This document shows, in pieces, positions 9,588 to 17,744 of a DNA stretch of 45,728 nt. This DNA comes from Gammaproteobacteria bacterium. Its GTDB lineage: Bacteria > Pseudomonadota > Gammaproteobacteria > JAJDOJ01. The position numbers and the translations under genes are program-made. The DNA lies in NCBI GenBank assembly GCA_022340215.1, contig JAJDOJ010000229.1:1-45728 (forward strand), in the 5' to 3' direction. Within the stretch, counting starts at the first letter, position 1; each line of letters opens with the position of its first letter. A model generated the notes under the pieces. The model was not told the origin of the DNA and made no database searches. It saw only the letters and a list, made by a program, of their open reading frames with translations.

Positions 9588-10106
9588 ATGGCAGATAGGA
9601 AAAGCTCATTCGATCGAGACGAATTACTCAGCTGTGGTCGAGGCGAGATGTTCGGGCCTGGCAACGCGCAACTCCCGGTTCCGAACATGCTGATGTTCGA
9701 CCGGATTTCGCATATTTCGGAACAGGGCGGTTCATTCGGTAGGGGCGAGATCATCGCCGAACTGGATGTCAACCCGGGGCTCTGGTTTTTCGAATGCCAT
9801 TTTCCCGGCGATCCGGTTATGCCCGGGTGTCTGGGACTCGACGCAATGTGGCAGCTAGTGGGGTTTTTTCCCGCGTGGCTTGGGAACAAGGGTCGCGGCC
9901 GGGCCCTGGGTGTCAAGGCAGTGAAGTTCTCCGGGCAGGTTCTCCCCAGCGCGGAGCGGGTCGTCTATCACATACACATGAAGCGTGTAATACGGCGGAG
10001 TCTGGTAATGAGCATCGCCGACGGCAACATGTCGGTCGACGGGCGGGAGATCTACGCCGCGACGGATCTGCGAGTTGGCCTGTTCATGTCAACGGCCGAG
10101 TTCTAG
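9588..10106 (+). CDS. fabA: 3-hydroxydecanoyl-ACP dehydratase/isomerase
   Basis: FabA dehydrates 3-hydroxydecanoyl-ACP and isomerises trans-2- to cis-3-decenoyl-ACP, the branch point of unsaturated fatty acid synthesis in the cytoplasm. The 172-aa product aligns throughout with E. coli FabA from memory. The active-site His lies in [13 protein letters not shown] (His71) and the Asp in [13 protein letters not shown] (Asp85). The C-terminus GLFMSTAEF is typical. The frame is open back to a TTG at 9549, but the ATG at 9588 ([14 protein letters not shown]) matches the family start. FabB, its usual partner, is not in the window. The 175-bp gap upstream shows no clear promoter. Confidence 0.96.
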   Translation: MADRKSSFDRDELLSCGRGEMFGPGNAQLPVPNMLMFDRISHISEQGGSFGRGEIIAELDVNPGLWFFECHFPGDPVMPGCLGLDAMWQLVGFFPAWLGNKGRGRALGVKAVKFSGQVLPSAERVVYHIHMKRVIRRSLVMSIADGNMSVDGREIYAATDLRVGLFMSTAEF

Positions 10107-10265
10107 CTGTCTCGTCTTCTGTCGGAACGCAGCGCGACGCGGCACCATCGACACTTCGCCAACGGGTCGGTCCGGACGCCGGTCGATCGCGAGCAGCCCG
10201 ATTCCCACGAAGACGATTGTTGGTGCAATGAATCGACGGTCACGATGACCGCATAGCGAGGACCT

Positions 10266-10973
10266 ATGGACATTCCCGGTCAGGAAAAACCACTCAGGGA
10301 CGCTATTACCGGCCTGGATGCCGGTGAGACCAGGGCGCAGCTCGAGAATGAATTGATACAGCATCGCCAACACCTGAGGGAGCTGCCGCAGGACTGCGCG
10401 CCACAGGATCGCGCTCGGGTAGAGCTGGACATTGCCGGTGCATTGCTCGGGCTGGGGAAGCAGGTCGAAGCGAGGGACCTGGCGCGTGGGGCGTTCGATG
10501 TACTGGTAGCCGCCGAAGTCTGGTCCGATGCGGTTCAGGCTTGCGATCTCATCTACGGCTGCGAACAAGAGGATGCCATCGTTGCGCTGGGCAACGGCGT
10601 ATGGCTGGCGGTGACGTACCCGGTACCGCCTGAACTCACCGTAAACCTGTTACACCATATCGTCGATGAAACCCCGGATGATTCCGACGGTGGGGCCGTG
10701 GCGGCGGTCGCTGCCCACTATATCGCCGACATGCGCGCGAAAGGCAGGCAACACGAAAACCTCACCTTTCTCACCAGCCAGATCGTTGCCAAGGTCGCCA
10801 AACGTCACCGCGGCATCGAAGATGAGGATTCGATCCGGATGTGGATCGAGATTCATGAACTCAACGATCCCGGGGAACTGCTGTCGAAGCTCGCCACGGT
10901 GCTGGATGCGATGGTAGCAGGTGAATGGTGGATCGATCGGGATGCCCTTCGTGCTCGGCTGCCGGTGCAATGA
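10266..10973 (+). CDS. Conserved-looking protein of unknown function
   Basis: A 235-aa soluble protein with no family I can name. An ATG with GAGGA 5 nt upstream supports the start. The N-terminal third is helical and acidic with a TPR-like pattern (ALLGLGKQVEARDLARGAFD). The centre has VWLAVTYPVPPELTVNLLHH followed by a DETPDDSDGGAVAAVAAHYI stretch, and the C-terminus contains GEWWIDRDALRARLP. The Trp-Trp-x-Asp-Arg and Asp-Asp-Ser-Asp-Gly motifs look like conserved family signatures. No signal peptide or membrane helix is seen. It lies 159 bp after fabA and is followed by a hairpin and MITE copy 2. Confidence 0.75.
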   Translation: MDIPGQEKPLRDAITGLDAGETRAQLENELIQHRQHLRELPQDCAPQDRARVELDIAGALLGLGKQVEARDLARGAFDVLVAAEVWSDAVQACDLIYGCEQEDAIVALGNGVWLAVTYPVPPELTVNLLHHIVDETPDDSDGGAVAAVAAHYIADMRAKGRQHENLTFLTSQIVAKVAKRHRGIEDEDSIRMWIEIHELNDPGELLSKLATVLDAMVAGEWWIDRDALRARLPVQ

Positions 10974-11087
10974 GGGTCACCGCGGGCATGCGGGACGCGG
11001 TTGAGCGGACTACAGGCTTGACCTGATTGTCGGTCGGGTCTCGGCCGGGGTGGCGGGTGCACCGGGCAAACCGGGCAATGCCGAGCG

Positions 11088-11118
11088 ACCGGGCGGCGGT
11101 GTTTCATCGCCGCCCGGT
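11088..11118 (+). terminator. Perfect 11-bp stem hairpin
   Basis: ACCGGGCGGCG (11088-11098) pairs perfectly with CGCCGCCCGGT (11108-11118) around a 9-nt loop, 114 bp after the stop of the 235-aa gene. There is no U-tract, so it may be Rho-assisted or only a structured 3' end. Confidence 0.5.
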
Positions 11119-11154
11119 TGTCCGGTTCGAGAACTTGGCATACGCGTTCCCTAA

Positions 11155-11311
11155 GGCGATTGCCGGAGAATGGCGTACCAGATTGCGCCGGATTTTCGTT
11201 CGTCATCAAGGCGCGACATCAGGCGCATAGTCTAACTATGTCACTGTTGTCGCAACACAGAGGACGGACGACAGGACAAGCAGGATGGTATGTCATTTGA
11301 CAGAAATCGCC
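11155..11311. mobile_element. MITE-like element, copy 2 (157 bp, inverted)
   Basis: Same element as 1670-1827 but in the opposite orientation: it begins GGCGATTGCCGG and ends CAGAAATCGCC. It is flanked by a TAA direct repeat at 11152-11154 and 11312-11314. The central dyad is degraded by several changes compared with copies 1 and 3. It lies between the 235-aa gene and the convergent Lys/Pro-rich protein gene, only 9 bp from the latter's stop. Confidence 0.85.
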
Positions 11312-11320
11312 TAACCTCGT

Positions 11321-12382
11321 TCAGGGTTGACGGTTTTCCGGCGCGCTCCCGTAGCCAGGTACCGAATAGGGGCGTGGTGCCCATCCCGGATTGTAGTAGG
11401 GGTACGGGCTAGGGCGTGCTGGTGGGCGGCGCCTTTCCGACAACATGCGCGCGCGCGCCTCGAGCATTTCCTGTCGACGGGCCTGGCGAGGATCCACAGG
11501 CCTCGTCGCGCGCTCTTCGGCCTCTGCCGCCGGTTCGCCCGCGGCGCCCTCCCCCTGCGATGCCGTTGGCTGCAGGTCATCCGTTGTCACTACAGCCTGA
11601 GGTTCCTGGGACGGCTCCGTAACGGCCGGTGTGTCGGGGATCTGCGGCTGCCCGCCGGCGACCGGTTGGGGTTCGGGCACTGCGGGCCGGTCCGCAGAAA
11701 TCGGTGGGGTCGCCTCGTCCGATTGCGTGCCGTCGCCCGGGGCCACATCGGCCGTGACTTGTTGCGGTTCGGTATCTGGTGGCGCCGGCGCGTCGCCCAG
11801 GGATACGGGGGCCGGCTGCCTGACCTCGGTCATTGCCGGTTCAACCGTCGGCGCGGATGGCACGACTTCTTCCACCTCCACTTCTTCCACCTCCAACCAC
11901 GTTTTCCCGGCGATGACAGGTTGAGGGTCTGTGGTAGAGGTGGCCGGTCGAGCCGCCTCGCTGCCCTTCGGTGCCCGTGCGGATTGTGGTTGTTCGTACA
12001 GGTAGGCTGCCACTGCGATGGCCGAGGCGAGGATGACCCAGGGCAGCAGACCTGCCTTGGTGCTGACGGGTTTTGCCGTTGCGACTTTCCTCGGCGTGTG
12101 CGTGGTTGCCTGCGCTGGTGCGACGGTATTTCCCGAAGTCGTACTGGCGGCAGCGGCACCTGCAGCCGGTGAGGCCTTCTTGACGGTCTTCTTGCGGGGT
12201 GCCGCTTTCTTTTTTACAGCGGATTTCTTTTTCGGTGCCGATTTCTTCTCGGGCGCCGATTCGGCTTCCTCAGGCGCAGAGGTCTTCATGGGTTCCTGCC
12301 CGGCACCGGATTTCTCGCCTGGCGTCGGCGTATCGGGCTTGTCCTCGGCCTTCGTCGCGTCCGTGGTATCTTTTTCGGCCAT
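11321..12382 (-). CDS. Lys-rich / transmembrane / Pro-rich envelope protein
   Basis: A 353-aa low-complexity protein. Residues 1-45 are acidic and Pro/Thr-rich, and 46-69 form a histone-H1-like Lys cluster (KKSAPKKKSAVKKKAAPRKK). An Ala/Thr linker leads to one membrane helix at about 111-129 (GLLPWVILASAIAVAAYLYE). The rest, presumably periplasmic, is Pro/Ala/Glu-rich and includes an acidic Val-Glu repeat, and ends in an Arg-rich then Tyr/Pro-rich tail. I recognise no family or catalytic motif. The predicted topology would put the basic region in the cytoplasm, where it could bind nucleic acid or acidic partners; that is inference. The ATG at 12382 was preferred over a GTG five codons upstream, but neither has a clear ribosome site. 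Confidence 0.7.
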   Translation of the reverse strand: MAEKDTTDATKAEDKPDTPTPGEKSGAGQEPMKTSAPEEAESAPEKKSAPKKKSAVKKKAAPRKKTVKKASPAAGAAAASTTSGNTVAPAQATTHTPRKVATAKPVSTKAGLLPWVILASAIAVAAYLYEQPQSARAPKGSEAARPATSTTDPQPVIAGKTWLEVEEVEVEEVVPSAPTVEPAMTEVRQPAPVSLGDAPAPPDTEPQQVTADVAPGDGTQSDEATPPISADRPAVPEPQPVAGGQPQIPDTPAVTEPSQEPQAVVTTDDLQPTASQGEGAAGEPAAEAEERATRPVDPRQARRQEMLEARARMLSERRRPPARPSPYPYYNPGWAPRPYSVPGYGSAPENRQP

Positions 12383-12802
12383 AATGTCTAGTCTCACGCG
12401 TATAGGGTTGATGTGATGAATAGCGCCCGCGACGTTTCAGGGCTTGCTCGGGGATCCTGGCTGGATGCACCAGCGTCGTTGTGTCTCAACGCGATGTTCA
12501 TGTGCGAGGCGACAGTGCGCGCCGAGGAAGGACCAGGCGCGGGATTCGGGCACCGTATTCGCGAAACTGGACTTGAATCCGAGCGGCCCATGGGCGCAAG
12601 ACCGGCTTATTCTAGTGTTTTCCAGCGCGGTTAGGATATCCCATTCCGGCAGGGTTGGCTAACCCTACCCTGCGCGGAGCCAGGTTTCGGATCCAGGCCC
12701 CTTTCCTGTCTGCGGTGCGATCGATACAATGCCGCTCGTCACGACCGGCGTCCGCTACCACTCGCGAAGCTCGCACCTCCAGAGCCCGGCATCCTCAGAT
12801 CT
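12383..12802. other. 420-bp intergenic region with small hairpin
   Basis: Gap upstream of the Lys/Pro-rich protein gene (minus strand). A hairpin AGGGTT (12651-12656) / AACCCT (12661-12666) with a GGCT loop lies inside a larger GC-rich segment. No gene remnant or convincing promoter was recognised. Confidence 0.4.
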
Positions 12803-13024
12803 ATGGCGAAGTTGACGATCCTGATTACACTATTCGCGCTGGCGGCGAGTACGCTCGGGGCGGAATCCGTGAGATGCATCACCGATGAGGCAGAGATCCC
12901 CGCCGGCAAGGGAAAGGGGACCAAGGTTCTTGCGGGAGCGGCGGTTGCGCTAGGGAGTCTGTTGCTGGGCCTGGACATTCCACGTATACCCTGGCGCAGG
13001 AGAAAAGGATGGAGCGAGTGCTGA
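12803..13024 (+). CDS. Possible small exported peptide (doubtful)
   Basis: A 73-aa open frame starting ATG with an N-terminus (MAKLTILITLFALAASTLGA) that looks like a cleavable signal peptide, followed by a second hydrophobic stretch (VLAGAAVALGSLLLGLDIP) and a basic tail. There is no visible ribosome site and no recognisable family. It ends 37 bp before the preferred folD start. The signal-like composition may be accidental, so it could equally be noncoding leader DNA of folD. Confidence 0.3.
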   Translation: MAKLTILITLFALAASTLGAESVRCITDEAEIPAGKGKGTKVLAGAAVALGSLLLGLDIPRIPWRRRKGWSEC

Positions 13025-13061
13025 TGCGGTGTTCGGTGTCACGCCAGACAAGGATGGGCAG

Positions 13062-13943
13062 GTGACTGCTAGAATCATTGACGGCAAGGCGATCGCGGAT
13101 TCAGTCCTTGGCGAGGTCAGGGAACGTGTTCTGGCGCTGGGGTCGAGGGGAACCGAGCCTACGCTGGCCGCCGTGCTGGTCGGGGACGATCCCGCCTCCA
13201 TGGCCTACGTGAAGAACAAGCGCAGGGCCTGTGAGGCGGTGGGGATCCGCTCGGTGCTCCACCGCCTTTCCGTGGACATACCCGAGTCGGGGCTGTTGGA
13301 ACTCATCGCGGAACTCAATCACGACCGTTCCATCCATGGAATCCTGGTTCAGTTGCCACTACCGGATCAGATCGATTCGCATCGTGTCATCGAACGGATA
13401 GATCCCGACAAGGACGTGGACGGTTTCCACCCGGTCAACATCGGACGGCTGGTGATCGGGCTGGACTCCTTCAGGTCCTGCACACCGGCCGGGATTGTCG
13501 AACTGCTCGTGCGCTCGGGCGTCCAGATCGAGGGACAGCACGTCGTGGTCCTCGGCAGAAGCAATATCGTCGGCAAACCGCTGATGAATCTCCTGGTCCG
13601 GAAGGACCGTGGTGCGAACGCGACGGTGACGGTTTGCCACAGCGGCACTCGCGACCTCGCGGCATATTCACGGCAGGCGGATATCCTGATTGCAGCGGTA
13701 GGGCGAGCCGGATTCGTGACCGCTGACATGGTCAAGCCAGGCGTGGTGGTGATCGACGTAGGTATCAATCGTGTCGATGACACCGCCGCCAGGCGCGGCT
13801 ATCGGCTGGTCGGCGACGTGGACTTCGACTCCGTGAGTCGCGTCGCCAGCGCCATTTCGCCGGTTCCGGGTGGCGTCGGTCCGATGACCGTCGCGATGCT
13901 GATGTGGAATACGGTGAAGGCGGCTCAACGGACTGGGACATGA
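13062..13943 (+). CDS. folD: Bifunctional methylene-THF dehydrogenase/cyclohydrolase
   Basis: FolD interconverts 5,10-methylene-, methenyl- and 10-formyl-tetrahydrofolate in the cytoplasm using NADP. The product is 293 aa, close to the usual 285-300. It shows the catalytic Lys in SMAYVKNKRRACEAVGI, HGILVQLPLP, DVDGFHPVNIG and the NADP-binding VVLGRSNIVGKP, then PVPGGVGPMTVAML at the C-terminus. The open frame runs back to 13029, but GTG at 13062 with AAGGA six nt upstream gives the expected start (VTARIIDGKAIA), so it was chosen. The C1-pool role fits with MetH at the left edge, although the two are far apart. Confidence 0.95.
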   Translation: MTARIIDGKAIADSVLGEVRERVLALGSRGTEPTLAAVLVGDDPASMAYVKNKRRACEAVGIRSVLHRLSVDIPESGLLELIAELNHDRSIHGILVQLPLPDQIDSHRVIERIDPDKDVDGFHPVNIGRLVIGLDSFRSCTPAGIVELLVRSGVQIEGQHVVVLGRSNIVGKPLMNLLVRKDRGANATVTVCHSGTRDLAAYSRQADILIAAVGRAGFVTADMVKPGVVVIDVGINRVDDTAARRGYRLVGDVDFDSVSRVASAISPVPGGVGPMTVAMLMWNTVKAAQRTGT

Positions 13944-14171
13944 CACGTCGGCGGGGTGCATCCGTAGGACCCTCCATGCCTCAGGAGTATGGCCACGCAT
14001 CGGTCGAGGATGTCGAAGCCTCATTCCCGGGACGTATCTGCGACCGGAAATGGTCGGCCGGGTTGGTTGGGCGGGACCGGGCGGCCACCCCGGCAACGCG
14101 GTAGAATCCCTTCACCCTGTGATTCGCCGCTCACATTTTTCCCTTCCCGCTTTTGGGTTACGCGCAAAGCC

Positions 14172-14192
14172 GTTAGACTTGTGCGCTCTAAC
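14172..14192. promoter_or_regulatory. Dyad symmetry upstream of export lipoprotein gene
   Basis: GTTAGA (14172-14177) and TCTAAC (14187-14192) form a perfect inverted repeat with a 9-bp spacer, 20 bp upstream of the ATG at 14213. This is a plausible operator or 5' UTR stem, but no regulator can be assigned. Confidence 0.35.
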
Positions 14193-14212
14193 AGGTTACA
14201 GGTACACGTAGA

Positions 14213-14902
14213 ATGTTTGGATCGACAATCAGCACTTTAACGCGGCTGCTGGCCGGGGTTTTTCTCGTATGGGCACTCAGCGCCTGCGAGACCGTGCCGA
14301 CGGGTGACTCGGGCAGCTCGACGCCGTCGATGGGTGCCGTGACCACGGGAGCGGCCGCCAGTGCGGGGAGTTCCGGCGCTTCCACAAAGCAGCAGCCTGC
14401 AACGACCGCCGAGGTCTATGAGGGATATCGTATCGGTGCGGAAGATCTCCTGTTCATCTCCGTGTGGAAGGAGGAGGAACTGCAGCGTGAGGTGACGGTG
14501 CGGCCCGATGGCGGCATCTCGTTTCCCCTGGCAGGAAATCTGCAGGTGGCGGGTAAGACGGTGCCCGAAGTAGAGGCGGAGATCACCCGCAGGATCAGGC
14601 GCTATATTCCCGAGGCGGTGGTGACGGTTTCGGTCAAGACCATTTCGGGATACTCGGTCTTCGTGATCGGAAAGGTCGAGAATCCGGGCCAGTTTACCCT
14701 CGGTCGCTACGTGGACGTCATTCAAGCCCTCACCCTTGCCGGCGGGGTCACCCCCTTCGCCAACGAGGACAACATCAATATCCTGCGCCGGGCCGGTGGC
14801 AAGGAGATTGTCTTCAAGTTTGACTACTCCGATGTCAAGAAGGGAAGGAAACTGCAGCAGAACATCACGCTGCAAAGCGGTGACGTCGTCGTCGTTCCCT
14901 GA
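14213..14902 (+). CDS. Polysaccharide export lipoprotein (Wza/EpsE-like)
   Basis: A 229-aa outer-membrane-directed lipoprotein. The lipobox LSAC ends an N-terminal hydrophobic segment (Cys at about residue 25) and is followed by a Ser/Gly-rich linker. The Poly_export domain starts at YRIGAEDLLFISVWKEEEL and includes RPDGGISFPLAGNLQVAGKT; an SLBB-type domain follows (YSVFVIGKVENPGQFTLGRY). It ends at LQSGDVVVVP. Such proteins form or gate the outer-membrane channel for capsule or exopolysaccharide. No other polysaccharide gene lies nearby, so it is an orphan here. It converges on the SDR gene, with a shared hairpin between them. Confidence 0.9.
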   Translation: MFGSTISTLTRLLAGVFLVWALSACETVPTGDSGSSTPSMGAVTTGAAASAGSSGASTKQQPATTAEVYEGYRIGAEDLLFISVWKEEELQREVTVRPDGGISFPLAGNLQVAGKTVPEVEAEITRRIRRYIPEAVVTVSVKTISGYSVFVIGKVENPGQFTLGRYVDVIQALTLAGGVTPFANEDNINILRRAGGKEIVFKFDYSDVKKGRKLQQNITLQSGDVVVVP

Positions 14903-14941
14903 CGCCCGGCATCACAAGATTGCGATCCATGTCGAATTCGA

Positions 14942-14961
14942 GCCGGGCCTCGGTGCCCGGC
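14942..14961. terminator. Bidirectional hairpin between convergent genes
   Basis: GCCGGGC (14942-14948) pairs with GCCCGGC (14955-14961) around CTCGGT, between the stops of the export lipoprotein gene (plus) and the SDR gene (minus). There is no U-tract on either side. Confidence 0.45.
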
Positions 14962-14987
14962 ACCTCCAGCTCCGCCGACCCGACTCC

Positions 14988-15704
14988 CTAACTCTCGCCG
15001 TAAACGGGTATCGAAGCGCCCGAGACCGCGCGGGATTGTTCCGACGCGAGAAACAGGATCACATTGGCGAGTTCCTCGGGACTGACCCATCGGGCAAAAT
15101 CGGCGTCCGGCATCGCATTGCGGTTCTGTGGGGTGTCGATGGTCCCTGGCAGGACACAGTTGACCTTGATGTTGTCATGCCTGTGTTCGACCGCCAGGCA
15201 TTCGGTGAGCGTGATGACGCTGCCCTTCGATGCGCAATAGGGCGCCATCCCGGATTTTACCGACCTGGCCGCCCTGGCCGACACGCTGACGATCTTGCCT
15301 CCCCCCTGAGCCAGCATTTGGGGTATGACGGCACGAGAGGTGAGGAACATGGTTCGTGCGTTGAGGTTCATCATGAAGTCCCAGTCGATCAACGGCGTCT
15401 CGTGCAGTGGCGGTCCCATGGTGAATCCACCGGCGATATTTGCCAGAACATCGATACGACCGAAAGTTGCCATGGCCTGCTGCGTCATCCCCGACACACC
15501 TTGCTCGCTGGTCAGATCGGCGGGTATGAGCAGACGCCGATCGCGTGACGCTTCCAGTTCACTGTAAACCTGCCCGAGGCGGTCGGCAGACAGGTCGACC
15601 AGGACAAGGTTGGCGCCTTCTGCCAGGAAACGGCTCGCGACGGCCTTACCCAGGTTGCCGGCGGCGCCAGTGATCATGACGGTTTTCTCTGAAAATTCAG
15701 GCAT
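14988..15704 (-). CDS. SDR family oxidoreductase
   Basis: A 238-aa classical short-chain dehydrogenase/reductase. It has the cofactor motif TGAAGNLG near residue 14, an NIAGG in place of the usual NNAG, a catalytic Ser in VSVSARAARS and YCASK (Tyr-x3-Lys), and a C-terminal SGASIPVYG. The overall look is that of FabG-like 3-oxoacyl reductases, but the substrate cannot be told. An ATG at 15704 with GGAG 9 nt upstream was preferred to a TTG at 15719. No partner gene adjoins it on its strand. Confidence 0.88.
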   Translation of the reverse strand: MPEFSEKTVMITGAAGNLGKAVASRFLAEGANLVLVDLSADRLGQVYSELEASRDRRLLIPADLTSEQGVSGMTQQAMATFGRIDVLANIAGGFTMGPPLHETPLIDWDFMMNLNARTMFLTSRAVIPQMLAQGGGKIVSVSARAARSVKSGMAPYCASKGSVITLTECLAVEHRHDNIKVNCVLPGTIDTPQNRNAMPDADFARWVSPEELANVILFLASEQSRAVSGASIPVYGES

Positions 15705-15898
15705 TTGATCTTGCTCCAAAACTAGGCCAGCGATTGAACCGGGCGCGCGAATTTCTTTGTGATGAGGTTCGGGTTATCCTCGTGCCGACCTGGACCGATG
15801 CCCGCGGGCGGGACGATACATGGATTTCGATTCAATCAGACGAAGGTGTGTGAGATAAACCCGGGTTTTTCGGGGACGGTAATACGGCGTTTGGAGCC

Positions 15899-16060
15899 AT
15901 GCCGGCGTGCGGCTCCGGAATCATGACGACCTGGATCATCGAGAACATGCTATGGGTCGGGATTGGATTCGCTGCCGTCCTTGTCGCGATCAAGATTGCC
16001 GTTTTCAAGGTTCTTGCCAGGATGACCCGTGATCATCACGACGGGAACGCAAAACCATAG
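15899..16060 (+). CDS. Small single-pass membrane protein (not in standard gene-length range)
   Basis: A short open frame of 53 codons from ATG 15899, or 45 codons from the in-frame ATG at 15923. The shorter form reads MTTWIIENMLWVGIGFAAVL and continues with a hydrophobic stretch ending in basic residues (Lys-Val-Leu-Ala-Arg), then a polar His/Asp tail. This is the pattern of a bitopic small membrane protein with N-out or N-in uncertain. GGAG precedes the first ATG by only 2 nt, and CCGGA precedes the second by 3 nt. No family recognised. It converges on the DUF302 gene, 23 bp away. Confidence 0.5.
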   Translation: MPACGSGIMTTWIIENMLWVGIGFAAVLVAIKIAVFKVLARMTRDHHDGNAKP

Positions 16061-16083
16061 GTCGTGGACGGTTCATTCCGGGT

Positions 16084-16590
16084 CTATTTGCCAGGCCGTA
16101 GAGCGTCGACGGATGCCCGGGTTTGTCCTATCGCTTCCTCCACGATACCCTTCAGCAGCTCCTCGATCGGCTGATAGGCTTCGTTGTCCGGCGGGGGCGA
16201 CCGGAAGGCGAGGTAGGTGGTTTCCGGTTCCCCGGCAAGCGTATAGACTGCGATGGCATAGGGGCACAGCACGATGTTGTGCGGGTTCGCACCGACGAGC
16301 CGGTGAGACAGGTCAGCCTTGCAGAACAGCAGTATCTCGGCATCGCCGTAGACTGACCGGGATCCCTCTACTGCATCGGCGGTGCGAGACAGCATATCCT
16401 GGGGGTGAGAGACGTAGCTGATAACCAGGCCCCTTCCCTCGATGGCCGAGACCAGGTCCTCTTTGGCGAACTCAAAGCTGCTGTCGGCGCTGTATATCCA
16501 AGCTGCCCCGACCTTTTCCGGGTTTGCCCCGGCGCACAGGCCAGGCAGAATCAGTAGCGCCAGTGTCAGGGCGATGGATCGTGTTGGCAT
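16084..16590 (-). CDS. DUF302 family exported protein
   Basis: A 168-aa protein with a signal peptide (MPTRSIALTLALLILPGLCA) and a DUF302-like domain: DAEILLFCKADLSHRLVGAN, then PHNIVLCPYAIAVYTL and TTYLAFRSP follow the family pattern of a membrane-distal, possibly ligand-binding fold. Function is unknown. The frame is open further upstream to a TTG at 16662 that overlaps the minE stop, which would give translational coupling but bury the signal peptide, so ATG 16590 was preferred. It is probably cotranscribed with minD-minE. Confidence 0.75.
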   Translation of the reverse strand: MPTRSIALTLALLILPGLCAGANPEKVGAAWIYSADSSFEFAKEDLVSAIEGRGLVISYVSHPQDMLSRTADAVEGSRSVYGDAEILLFCKADLSHRLVGANPHNIVLCPYAIAVYTLAGEPETTYLAFRSPPPDNEAYQPIEELLKGIVEEAIGQTRASVDALRPGK

Positions 16591-16658
16591 CTGTACTGTC
16601 ACTTTGTCGACGGTGAATCCGCCTGCCCCGATCGGCATCGCATGCCGGGGTCGGGTGC

Positions 16659-16928
16659 TCAACTCGCGATCTTCTCTTCGTCTGGCAGGGTGACGTTCAG
16701 TTCCAGCACTTCGTAGCCACCTTCCTGCTCGACATGCAGATCCAGCTGATTTTCAGAGACGGGTATGTATTTCTTTATCACCGCCAGAATGTCTCGACGC
16801 AGTGCGGGGAGAAAGTCAGGTCCGCGCGTCGCTTGCCGTTCATGTGCAATGATGACCTGAAGGCGATCCTTTGCCGTACTGGCGGAATCGGTATTTCGCG
16901 TACTCTTAAAATAATCCAGCAGTCTCAT
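16659..16928 (-). CDS. minE: Cell division topological specificity factor MinE
   Basis: MinE, 89 aa, stimulates MinD ATPase and drives pole-to-pole oscillation so that the Z-ring forms at midcell. The N-terminal MinD-binding region (LLDYFKSTRNTDSASTAKDR then LQVIIAHER) and the C-terminal dimerisation region (ILAVIKKYIPVSENQLDLHV) are clear. It starts 6 bp after the minD stop, an operon arrangement. Confidence 0.96.
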   Translation of the reverse strand: MRLLDYFKSTRNTDSASTAKDRLQVIIAHERQATRGPDFLPALRRDILAVIKKYIPVSENQLDLHVEQEGGYEVLELNVTLPDEEKIAS

Positions 16929-16934
16929 ATCGTG

Positions 16935-17744
16935 TCACCCGAACAGTCTTCTCAGTAGTGGCTTTTTCTCGACGCGCATGAAGCGATGAGGCAGGTCCTC
17001 ACCCAGGAACCTCGAAACGATGTCTTGATATGCCTGACCCGCCGGGCTGAGCTCATCCAGGATGATGGGGACCCCCGAGTTTGAGGACTGTAGTACGCTC
17101 TTCGATTCCGGCACCACGCCGAGTAGCGGAACGGCGAGAATCTCCAGGATATCGTCCACCGAAAGCATGTCCCCGTTGTCGACACGTTGCGGGTCGTACC
17201 GGGTCAGGATCAGGTGCTCCTTGACCGGTTCACCACCATTCTCGGCCCGCCTGGAGCGGCTTTGCAGGATACCGAGAATCCGGTCGGAGTCGCGTACGGA
17301 AGAGACCTCGGGGTTCGAGACGACAAATGCCTCGTCCGCGAAGTACAGCGCCATCAACGCGCCGTGCTCGATCCCTGCGGGTGAGTCGCAGACGATGTAG
17401 TCGAATCCCTGTTCCTGCAGGTCGTTCAGCACGGATTCCACACCTTCGTGGGTCAGCGCTTCCTTGTCGCGTGTCTGTGAGGCCGGGAGTATGTACAGGT
17501 TATCGGTGCGCTTGTCCTTGATGAGCGCCTGACTCAACCGGGCCTCGTCCTTGATGATGTTGACGAAGTCGTAGACCACCCGGCGTTCGCAGCCGAGAAT
17601 CAGGTCGAGATTTCGCAGCCCGACGTCGAAATCGATGACCGCGGTCATATGGCCTTTCTGTGCCAGGCCAGTCGCTATCGCCGCGGCGGTAGTCGTCTTT
17701 CCCACACCCCCCTTGCCGGAGGTGACAACGATGATTTTGCTCAA
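16935..17744 (-). CDS. minD: Septum site-determining ATPase MinD
   Basis: MinD, 269 aa, is the membrane-cycling ATPase that recruits MinC to block polar division. It has the deviant Walker A SGKGGVGKTTTAAAIATG at residue 9, DFDVGLRNLDLILGCERRVV, CDSPAGIEHGA, and a C-terminal amphipathic membrane-targeting helix (VEKKPLLRRLFG). The start is TTG at 17744, supported by AAGGAG eight nt upstream and by homology (SKIIVVTSGKGGVG). MinC, normally just upstream, is absent: the 532 bp before minD hold no MinC-like frame. Confidence 0.97.
   Translation of the reverse strand: MSKIIVVTSGKGGVGKTTTAAAIATGLAQKGHMTAVIDFDVGLRNLDLILGCERRVVYDFVNIIKDEARLSQALIKDKRTDNLYILPASQTRDKEALTHEGVESVLNDLQEQGFDYIVCDSPAGIEHGALMALYFADEAFVVSNPEVSSVRDSDRILGILQSRSRRAENGGEPVKEHLILTRYDPQRVDNGDMLSVDDILEILAVPLLGVVPESKSVLQSSNSGVPIILDELSPAGQAYQDIVSRFLGEDLPHRFMRVEKKPLLRRLFG

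Noticed and set aside
10107-10265. Minus-strand hydrophobic peptide between fabA and the 235-aa gene
   Set aside because: It has no start signal or family likeness and belongs to a long shadow frame.
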